This document shows, piece after piece, positions 56,085 through 64,000 of a stretch of DNA of 64,000 bases. This DNA is from Eumeta japonica (lineage: Eukaryota > Arthropoda > Insecta > Lepidoptera > Psychidae): contig BGZK01000905.1 in NCBI GenBank assembly GCA_005406025.1, positions 186,001 to 250,000 of the forward strand, written 5' to 3'. The notes beneath the pieces were generated by a model. That model did no database searches. It was not told where the DNA came from and worked only from the letters and a program-made list of their open reading frames with translations. The number at the start of each line of letters is the position of its first letter. Position 1 is the first letter of the stretch. The translations under genes and the position numbers were made by a program.

Positions 56085-56570
56085 ATTGTGCGACTCCCTT
56101 CTCACTCGGTTCGACGGTGCTGTTTACTACGGTATTTGAAATCACAGATGAAAATAAGTTGTGGCAACTTGAAATTTATATTGAATTTTTGTATTTAATG
56201 AAAATAAATGTTTATTAAATAAATGGTCATCATTTTCTGTAAAATCACATCAAAAATTCGTTATGTTTAATTTTTCCATTATGCTATATTTAGTTTCTGT
56301 CGTAATTTTGTCTATAATGCATATTACTTGTACAAACTCAATGTTTCACATCTGCCAGGCGTCCCGTGACAGCTCAAATTTTTATTTTAAATTAAAGGGT
56401 TGAAATTTTTATATTCTCTTTGTTTGTTCGTATGTAGGCTGTAATCTTTAAATCGGCCAATCGATTATAATGGAACTTTCACTGGAAGATAGGAGAGCTT
56501 TTTTGTTCTACAGATAGAGTACCTTTTATCCCGGAAATATTTAGGGCCCTGCGCGAAGATTTAAAAACCC
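56085..56570. other. Intergenic spacer
   Basis: AT-rich; some LINE-tail-like phrases near 56,380-56,500 but no clear boundary. Confidence 0.3.
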
Positions 56571-56574
56571 TGAA

Positions 56575-56700
56575 AACGGGAAAGTTTTATCGGAGTTGAC
56601 TCAAAATTGAAACCGGGTTCGAGAACGAGAGCTGGATTGGGATCATGATGGATATAGCGAAATCGATCGATATAAAAGATGTGGGAATTGATTCTATATT
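56575..56700 (+). repeat. Degenerate purine-rich hexanucleotide array, copy 5 (short)
   Basis: AAATTGAAACCGGGTTCGAG then AACGAGAGCTGGATTGGGAT shows the same pattern and strand as the other four arrays. Confidence 0.45.
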
Positions 56701-56763
56701 CATGTGAGCGGAGGCGCTCGCGCTGGCGAAAACTATCTACAGTAAAAGTTATCAAAGGTGATT

Positions 56764-57275
56764 CTTTTTAGGGTTCTCTGAAAATTTATAAAAATCCGCA
56801 TAGTTTAACCGATTTCATAAAATTTAATAAAGAGATAGCTTAAAGCCAATAAAAGGATATTCGATACACTTTTAGGGTTCCCTTACAATTACTTAAAACT
56901 CTTATAGTTTAACCGATTTCAATAAAATTTAGTGTGAAAACATCTGTAAGTCGATGAAAGGATATAAGAAACATTTTTTGAGGGTTACGTAAGTATTACT
57001 AAGAAACCTAATGATTATAATTCGAACAATTTCCTTGAAATTCATACAAATTGTTCTTATTAGGACAAAAAGAGTTTATGTGGTGGCTTATAGTGCCGTG
57101 GATGTGTTCTGTGATACTAATAAATACCCTTATAATTTGACCGAATTTGCCATGATGTAGCTGAAAAAAAGGAAAAGGATATAGGCTACATTATTTTTAG
57201 GGTTCATGGTGAAAAGTTCAGTGAGAATTATTAAGAATCATTATAATTCGACAAACTTCACTAAAATATTCCGGT
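56764..57275 (+). repeat. Diverged tandem array, five units of about 105 bp
   Basis: Units begin near 56,764, 56,869, 56,974, 57,080 and 57,190. Each has a TTTTTAGGGTTC-like opening, a 'CTTATAGTTTAACCGATTTC' centre (as TTATAATTTGACCGAATTTG or TTATAATTCGACAAACTTCA in later units) and, in most, a 'GAAAGGATAT..GATACA' end. Divergence between units indicates age. No coding. Confidence 0.7.
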
Positions 57276-57279
57276 TTTT

Positions 57280-57650
57280 TTTCCTATTAGCTTATTTGAT
57301 TGCTTAGAAGGGAATTATTAACAACTTCTATAGTTCAATCTACTTAAAAATAAAAGAGACGGGAAGAAATCAGCAGCGAGGGTCAGCATCAAATCAAACT
57401 TGGTACGCATTACGGACGGTACGGAAGCGGATGCCTGAACGGCATCGGGCTAACTACTACTAATATAAACCTGATTAAGAAGGCAGAGCTGTGAGTAAAA
57501 ATATTCAAAGGAGTAAGAATTGTATTTATTGTTTTTATGTTTGTCATATTATCACGACTAAATCGCTGATTCAGCTGACGAAATTTGCCTTTGAGATATT
57601 CATCTTGAAGATGCGCATATATTTAATCGCAAAAAATGATATCAGATGGT
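57280..57650. other. Spacer, no gene recognised
   Basis: The plus-strand frame 57,491-57,721 runs into the LINE tail and is not a gene. Confidence 0.35.
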
Positions 57651-57654
57651 ATTC

Positions 57655-57725
57655 ATGTATAAAAAAAAGAATCAAGAAGCTTAGTCCATGCGGGCGAAGC
57701 CGCAAGGAGAGAGCTACTTAATTCA
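57655..57725 (+). repeat. RTE-type LINE tail
   Basis: AGTCCATGCGGGCGAAGCCG followed by CAAGGAGAGAGCTACTTA is a good match to the usual RTE ending. Confidence 0.6.
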
Positions 57726-57780
57726 TAACTTCACACAAAATTAATTGGAATCATACGCAAACCGCACGAGACATACCGTA

Positions 57781-57943
57781 CAGTCATCGCATGAAACTGC
57801 AGCTCTGAATTGCCTGTGAATTATGCAATGCGCAGGTTCAACGATTCACTACCCTTCCTCCTTCTCCTCTGCGTTCCTATTTTACGCCATTACGACATTT
57901 TCGTGACTGACTTCACAGCGGCAGAGTTTCGCGCGTTGTAGTG
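57781..57943. mobile_element. Miniature relative of the 48,189 TIR element (163 bp)
   Basis: It keeps both ends of the larger element with little between. The left end reads CAGTCATCGCATGAAACTGC then an AATTATGCAATGCGCAGGTT block matching AATAATACACTGCGCAGGTA at 48,231. CCCTTCCTCCTTCTCCTCTG matches CCCTTCCTTCTTCTCCGCCG. GCCATTACGACATTTTCGTG...CACAGCGGCAGAGTTTCGCG at the right end matches 49,162-49,206. An internal-deletion derivative. Confidence 0.75.
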
Positions 57944-58051
57944 TACCCGTCATGACTATACCGCTGTTGGCATTATTATCTCGTAAGAATTAGCGATTCA
58001 AATCTGACTGTATTTTTGTAAGACAAGAAAGTTCAACCGGCTGTCACTGTA

Positions 58052-58125
58052 CAGTACAAAGCACTAAACTTTGCCGCTATGAAGTACAAGTTTCAAAAAT
58101 GCAAATTTTCGTGCATTGTAATGTA
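58052..58125. mobile_element. Minimal foldback relative of the 48,189 TIR element (74 bp)
   Basis: CAGTACAAAGCACTAAACTT then TGCCGCT at the left is followed, after only about 20 bp, by an inverted GCAAATTTTCGTGCATTGTA. Only the two TIRs remain, with several changes each. Confidence 0.6.
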
Positions 58126-58129
58126 CTTT

Positions 58130-59410
58130 ACGATCAAATGAACCTTTTCGCGTCAGATATTTCAAGCTTCAATTTTTGTATTAAAATACAAATAATTAAA
58201 TTCATGAATTCAATTCAATTCAAAACTGTATAGTCGTCGATTCTGAGAAATCAAAAGCAATATTTTTAATATGCATACATACCACTAATAATACTTATCA
58301 AGTTGAATTATTAATAAATTATTACTATTATTATTAATTTTTTAACTCAGTTTTGGACTGCTTTACTGATGTACACGGATCTGGACTACAAGTGTTAAAA
58401 CGATAATAAACACTAAATTTCACTGAGAGTGTTGGAGTACGTTGTATGAATAGTGATGGTGTTATTTAGTATATTTGGTGGCATCAGCTTGCATTCAGAA
58501 TTATATCCTTCTGTAAAGTGTAGATTTAAGCAGATAAATTTAATATCTTAAATGATATTTAATATCTTAGTTACAGTTGTTTAGGAAGTACTCCTGTGCT
58601 GAGAAAACCACAGAGACTATTGGAACAGTCTTCAAAAGTCAAAGAGAAATACCTCATCTTTTAACTCAATATATTTTGTTAGCTTCTCAGCTATTATAAT
58701 CTGTAAATGTTCGGTAGACCGAAATCTATCAAAAATCCTTTTTGTGTCATTACGTCCATAAATGTGATGTTTGTCAAAATTGTTGTCATAACATAATTTA
58801 ATAGTAAAGTTGTAATTAAACCTCTACTTTCTTTTTCTCAAGGCCTGTCAAATTACCGGTCAGAAATACAACAGCCGAATAATTAAATTTAAATACATGT
58901 CGGTTTATTAGGTGTAGTAAACATGTACTTTAACTAAAACTAATTCCACTAATAATTTTGTTCTTTTTGTATATAGATACATACGTTCTCAATATCGACT
59001 TAAATGAAAACATGTTTATAATACAGTAAATTAATATTTTTAACCATTTACTCTATTATGTAAAAACAATAAAAATCAAGAAAATAATGTTGACCTCACT
59101 AATTGATCCCAATGCTGGTTATAAGTCGACATCACCGGCCTGTCTATAATTTAGCGTAATAATAGAAACATTACAAAAATTCACACTATTAATGCAGTCG
59201 ATGAAAAACTATAAAATATTGAACTTTTTCGAATTCCTAAAAGTTGCTTGTTTCACCCTGCAACATCAGTTTATTGGCGAAAATAGTTACATTTGAAACT
59301 TGTATATCTCTGTACTGCATTGTATAATCTTCATGAAAATCCAGTAAGTGAGCTAGTTTTCGTACCAGCCATATAGTTCAAGAGGATTGTAACAGAATGT
59401 AACAAATGCA
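58130..59410. other. Intergenic sequence between the protease genes, no gene recognised
   Basis: AT-rich; no element boundary recognised. Confidence 0.4.
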
Positions 59411-59419
59411 AACCATGTA

Positions 59420-59425
59420 TTTATT
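59420..59425 (-). terminator. Poly(A) signal for protease B
   Basis: AATAAA on the minus strand, 96 nt beyond the stop codon at 59,521-59,523. Confidence 0.5.
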
Positions 59426-59520
59426 GCATAACTATGTATTTATCGGTATCAAATTGTTTTTAAATCGTCGAGCACGTGAATTTGAAATCGTGTTCGAACT
59501 GAGTCGAGACCGAAGAATTT

Positions 59521-62500
59521 TTATACTTCAGCTTCCTCCGCGGTTTCTTCGGAATCTTCGGAATCTTCGGATTCCTCAGAGGTCTCCTCAGAGGTTTCTT
59601 CGGAGGTCTCTTCGGGAGCTTCGGTTACCTCTTCGGGAGCTTCAGTTACCTCTTCGGAAGCCTCCGTCGTAGCGCGAGAGGAGTCGAAGTTTAAGCCGGT
59701 CACTTCGGTTATCCAGTCGTGATAGGGGCCGGGTCTCACGAAACCTGTTTGTTATGACACATATTAAATTTATGAATCAATATCTCTGTAAATAAATTAA
59801 AAATCACAACATGTAAGATGATTCATAAAAAATATATTTGATTAGAAATTTGGATACTTTGCGATTATTTTTGATATAACTTTGATATTTCAGATATATC
59901 AATTTATATTCAAGTCCAGTCGCACGACGATGGCCGAATGTTTAGCGCGTTATCTACAATCAAAAAAGTATTCGAATACTTATTGTAAGCGAATTCGTCA
60001 ATGAGTTTTTCACTTAAGTGAAATTGAAGCATTTGTTTCGTATCCATGAATACATTAAGCCATCGGTCCTGGATTTTCTCACTCCTTCGATGACAACACT
60101 CGTTAACAGCTTTCGACCTGCACTAGGCTAACGTAGAAGGCTCGATATTGGAGCTCCTCAATTTGAAGAACCTAACACGACAACGTCCGCTCGTATAAAT
60201 ATTGTTGCGAACCACGTTCATAATCTAAATAATTAAAAGTGCACAATAATTCCTTCTAAAAACGGTTCGAAAATAATATTTCGTAAGTTTTAATGTTAGC
60301 TATCTACGCGTGTTTACATTTTAAACATCTTTTTTTGCATTACAATTTTTTAAAAACTAAAATCTCGTTTTTTACGTTAGATTTTATATAATATTTGGGT
60401 CTCGGTTTTTGTTAAAAATAAATTGTAATGTTATTCGAACAATGTACGAGATAACTAATCAACAAGTATATGTATATTTAAATACAGGAATACGAGTGCT
60501 GACGAGTCAGTTTCTCGATCGCACAAGTGAAGTGCGATCAACTACATCTCTGCGTGGTTACTTTTCACCCTTTCTCAATCTTCGAACGCCCGATAGGGTC
60601 ATATCGTAACAATGTCTGTCACATCCAGGCAGCCAAATAGCAATATATCAAAATTTACCAGCCGGGACCTCAGTATGGCATCCACCAGACGACACGAAAG
60701 ACGTCACGCCGACTTGGGTGAGCTCGCCGTCGTCGTCCTCGACCGTCAACGGCCCGCCGCTGTCGCCCTGCGTCGGGGACGAAAAAATTGGTATTTTCAA
60801 TTCATTTGTTCGACACGGATTCATTACATAGAGAACATAACACATATTAAACTTCTTGATCGTTTGCATTTCGGTTTTATTCCTGATTCATCTCATTTTC
60901 GACTAATTCACCGAAAGCTTAAGTATACAGAAAAGTAGCATTAAAACCGACATGTTTTTTTTTAATTACTTTAAAATTTTGAATGAAATAAAAGCCCAAC
61001 TTATAATAGTATGTTCAGATTAGAACAAATTAGTGAACAAGTACAAGTGTTTATTGTACAATTAGAGTACATTGGCCATTCAAATACCTTGAATGGCCAA
61101 TTTTATTATTTTTTGACTGGTAGTATTGGCGACGACACAAGTTTTATTCTAGGAACATCAATATTGCCTAAAATTTCTTAACAATAAGGTGAAAATCCGG
61201 AACGGGTGAAGGGTACTTACTATCTGCGTCTTCGCTCTTTCCGCCGTTAAGGGACGACGAATAAACTATGAAGACTTTATAGAAATCGGAGTTAGAAACA
61301 TTAAACAGGAAAAGGATTTTAACTGATTCCTCCTCAGTAATTAATAAAATTTGACCCATTCCTTGAGCTCCATTCAAGCCAGTAACTCATTATTCTTTAG
61401 TTTTTTTTTTGTTGCACTTAAAAGGACATGGAGCTAACAAATAGTAGGTGATCACCGCCGCCCGGGGACACACATAATGTCAGGTTATCTGATGGCGAGA
61501 GGGGGAGGGGCACCGATTCTTTTAGAAAGGAATAGAATATCTGTTGGAGGGTAAGTGGCTACAAGGACTTATAGAAAGGAATAGGATATTTAATGGAAAA
61601 GGAAGTACGCCACTGGAATTCTCGCTCACTGAACGAAACACAACAGCAGAAGTTACTACTTCACGCCTGCATTATGCGAAAATGTAATATCTCACAGGTC
61701 ACGCCATCATTTTCAGCAAATCTCACTAACCGAGTCGGGCTATCCAATCTGGTACATTATTAGGCCAAAGATAATATAGTAAAGAAACCTTGCTACTCTA
61801 GTAGCTATACAGTAAGTACCTGACAAGTGGACTGGCTGGTGACGTTATAACCACGGGCACAGATAGTAGAGTCCACTATGATAGGACTGAAGTTGTACGC
61901 CGTCCAGCAGGCGAAGTTCGTCACTCCCAACAGATACACCCAGTTCAAATTCTCGGGAGCGGCACCTGTTGACGTCCGTACATTTTATAAATTATTATTT
62001 TTTCTATATAAATGCGTTGAGGACGATCTTAATTCTCGACATAATTTAAATGTATACAGGAAACTTTAAGCGACGAGAGGGGAAAAAACTGGATAATTAA
62101 TTGATAATGATCGTCCCCTGGCAGTGTTACATTACGCAGGACGTTTTGCAAATTTACTGGTTTGTCATGATTTTTATGTACTTCTAAAATATGCTTAGGT
62201 TGCTGATTCTCGATACAATGAAAATATAAATACAATAAATAGTATGTGAATGATAATTCTTAAAATATAATTTAAAAAATTCCATCTATATAGAAACAGT
62301 GTCGTCAACACAGAGATATCACCTCTGATATCAATTATCCGAGTGCCTACAATTAGTTTTTTGTACTATTACAGTTTTTTCAGGGAGGTATTTATGATTG
62401 TTCTATTCTTTCTAGAACTTATATAAAATAATATGTAAGGACTATATGTTTATATATCTATGTTTACAAATCAATAAGTTTAAATTTAAATCATTCGTTT

Positions 62501-62796
62501 TAATTTCAATTACCAAAGCTATAATAAGAGCACAAAGTAGATCAGCAACGTCTGTTTATTTTAAAGATTAATATTTTTCATCAAAAAAAAAAAATAAGTA
62601 TTGATATAAGCAAAAAGCTATCGCAGAATATTTTTTAAAGCAGAATTATACGTTTTAAAATTTTTTTCAAAATCCGTTAAAAATATTTACTCACCGTTAG
62701 TCCAGGTTCTTCCCCAACCGCTGGCGATGAGTCTGTAACCTTCATAATTCTTGTTCATGTCCGCGGAGCTCTGTATTCTGACGGGTTTGATGTAAT
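59521..62796 (-). CDS. Protease B: tandem paralogue of protease A, last four exons (5' part outside window)
   Basis: Exons (descending): 62695-62796, 61820-61965, 60659-60767, 59521-59744. The first three have exactly the lengths of protease A exons 5, 6 and 7 (102, 146 and 109 nt) and the same phases. They encode DYIKPVRIQSS...LIASGWGRTWTNG, then NLNWVYLLGVTNF...STICARGYNVTSQ, then GDSGGPLTVEDDDGELTQ (catalytic Ser) with SFVSSGGCHTEVPAG. The pocket is again Ser189, Val216 and Ala226, elastase-like. A hand count gives about 21 differences from A in about 120 residues. The last exon encodes FVRPGPYHDWITEVTGLNFD and a roughly 50-residue tail of TEAPEEV-type heptads turning into EETSEETSEESEDSEDSEE, strongly acidic. 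The His and Asp exons, signal peptide and promoter must lie beyond 64,000. Introns hold a SINE and an R2 repeat. Function is inferred as for A. Confidence 0.92.
59524..59690 (-). repeat. Acidic tail repeat of protease B
   Basis: Within the last exon, the coding sequence runs through TEASEEV, TEAPEEV, TEAPEET units (7-residue period) then Glu/Ser/Thr units such as SEET and SED. The period equals that of protease A's mucin-like heptads, and A also begins with TPEETT..ETTEAPEG, so both tails plausibly grew from a common TEAPE-type seed. Confidence 0.7.
59925..60190 (+). mobile_element. tRNA-derived SINE in intron 7 of protease B
   Basis: ACGACGATGGCCGAATGTTTA then GCGCG is A-box-like (tRNA type), GTATTCGAATAC is B-box-like, and the tail CCTGCACTAGGCTAACGTAG followed by AAGGCTCGATATTGG matches the lepidopteran SINE tail class also seen at 49,555. 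Not a functional tRNA. Confidence 0.5.
60192..60655 (-). other. Rest of intron 7 of protease B
   Basis: AT-rich; no element recognised. Confidence 0.4.
61395..61720 (+). repeat. Dispersed repeat family R2, copy 3, in intron 6 of protease B
   Basis: TAGTAGGTGATCACCGCCGC then CCGGGGACACAC, GAATTCTCGCTCACTGAACG then AAACACAACAGC follow the R2 order. A 'CTTTTAGAAAGGAATAGAATAT'-type phrase is partly duplicated inside this copy (61,518-61,541; 61,566-61,590). Confidence 0.6.
61966..62694 (-). other. Intron 5 of protease B
   Basis: AT-rich intron with GTGAGT donor and CAACAG acceptor; no element recognised. Confidence 0.5.
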
Positions 62797-64000
62797 CTAG
62801 AAACAGAATCAATTCCCAAACATTATATACTTGGGAGTAGAATATCCCAATGATAAAAGCATACCATACCGCATCGACTCAATTTTAAATTTAAGGGCTT
62901 CGATGGAGCTATATTTTGTTTACACGTCATCATTCAATTATACACTAGAATAACTACGACCAAACAATGATTAAGTTTCGCACAGTCTTAAACCTTAATG
63001 TTGAAATCGTCACGTATTTCCCATTTCTACTGAATGCTGATTTACAAGCCGGAATATTTCAAAAAATAGACGTAAGAGTTTGTCGCATTTCTTTTTTTTT
63101 TTTTTTGTAAAAGCGCTTCGCCAGTTTATCTTGATCTGTATATAATCCACGACCCGAACCGCAAATATTTATGCATTGTTCGCCGCTTTGCGGCTTTCTT
63201 CCAAATTGACCGCTACAAACTCTTTAATTTAACGGGGTCGCATTTGGTCTCCGCTGTTCCTTTTACGGAATCCTTTGTATTTTAACAGAGAGGCGGCAGA
63301 GGGCGCGGGAGATAAACACGTTAGCCACTAAAAGGTTTTAAACAAATGTACAAATACTATAGCGTGTTTTTGTTACAGGCGGAAATAGAATGAATTCCTT
63401 CACCTTTTTCATCGAGAGATCTATCTTGAAGTCATGTATGCCTTTTCATTCTCGATCACGGTCGTTGATTATATTTTATTGTGCGCCGTAAAATGTACTA
63501 AAAATGGCATCGTAGAAGATGAACGAATTTATAGTGTCTCTATAGGCGTGAAATAGAGTAGATAAAAATCAGTTTTTAAATAAATATCGAAACATTATCT
63601 CTTTCTCTACGTACAACTTCTTCAGGTTCTACTCGTATGCGTGTTTCATATTCTTTTCGGGTAAATATGCGAAAATTATGAACGTTTTTCATAAATCAAC
63701 CCTTAAATCGTTCAAAACATTTATTTCATTTTTTAATATCAAATGGTCTATACAAAATAAAAGTTTTATAATCGTATCTTCAAAAAATACATGAAATTTC
63801 TCCAAACCAAACTATACCATTTCCCTTTACCTCTTTATTAAGCAATATTCATTTCAAAATAATGACACATGTATTATTTATTTTGAAGTGTATGTATATA
63901 TTATAATCATATTAATTTGTTTCTTCGTATTAACTTTACCATCCATTTTCACTCATATATGGTTGGAATTCAAAAAAGGCCTAAAGAGGTTCTTTAGATT
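62797..64000 (-). other. Intron 4 of protease B, running off the window
   Basis: Upstream of the TTTCTAG acceptor at 62,797. No exon 4 equivalent (the NDIALL-encoding exon) is found before the window edge, so this intron exceeds 1.2 kb (1,178 bp in protease A). A poly-T run lies at 63,092-63,106 and a GC-richer patch at about 63,255-63,310. Confidence 0.6.

Overview
This is eukaryotic, intron-rich, AT-rich nuclear DNA, almost certainly from a moth or butterfly (Lepidoptera). The evidence is a pair of insect S1A serine proteases with short phased exons, together with interspersed sequences I recognise as typical of lepidopteran genomes: tRNA/5S-like SINE pieces, RTE-type LINE tails ending in 'GCGGGC..AGCTAGT'-like sequence, the 'AGGGTTCC...GACG repeat...ATAAGGGTTCC' family, degenerate mariners, a Helitron helicase piece and several MITEs. 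Species cannot be fixed from the sequence alone. Layout: 1-42,100 is gene-poor. I found no convincing complete protein gene there, only transposon relics, tandem and inverted repeats, a few CpG-rich islets and one weak candidate first exon (7618-7677). 42,136-53,473 (minus strand) holds one complete 8-exon gene, protease A. Its summed coding length is 1608 nt (535 codons plus stop) and every splice phase agrees. It encodes a signal peptide, a propeptide, a chymotrypsin-fold protease with an elastase-like specificity pocket, and a roughly 250-residue Thr/Pro-rich mucin-like tail made of 25 heptapeptide units arranged in 147-bp higher-order blocks. 53,480-59,400 is intergenic: a short promoter region with palindromic TAAT sites, a four-copy palindrome-cored minisatellite, a five-unit 105-bp tandem array and small TIR elements. 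59,521-62,796 (minus strand) holds the last four exons of a tandem paralogue, protease B, whose 5' exons lie beyond base 64,000. Exons 5, 6 and 7 of A and B are identical in length (102, 146 and 109 nt) and their proteins agree at roughly 83 percent of positions by hand count. The tails have diverged: long, neutral and mucin-like in A, short and strongly acidic in B. How it works together: the window reads as part of a local tandem cluster of secreted digestive-type (probably gut) serine proteases, whose catalytic domains are conserved while the C-terminal tails evolve by repeat expansion. The large introns and intergenic DNA have been filled by nonautonomous transposons. The most notable items are the mucin-tailed protease and its acidic-tailed paralogue, a nearly 1-kb TIR element with two miniature relatives, a MITE built from a repeated ATTAGTA motif inside an intron, five dispersed purine-rich hexanucleotide arrays all in the same orientation, and the palindrome-cored minisatellite at 55,871.
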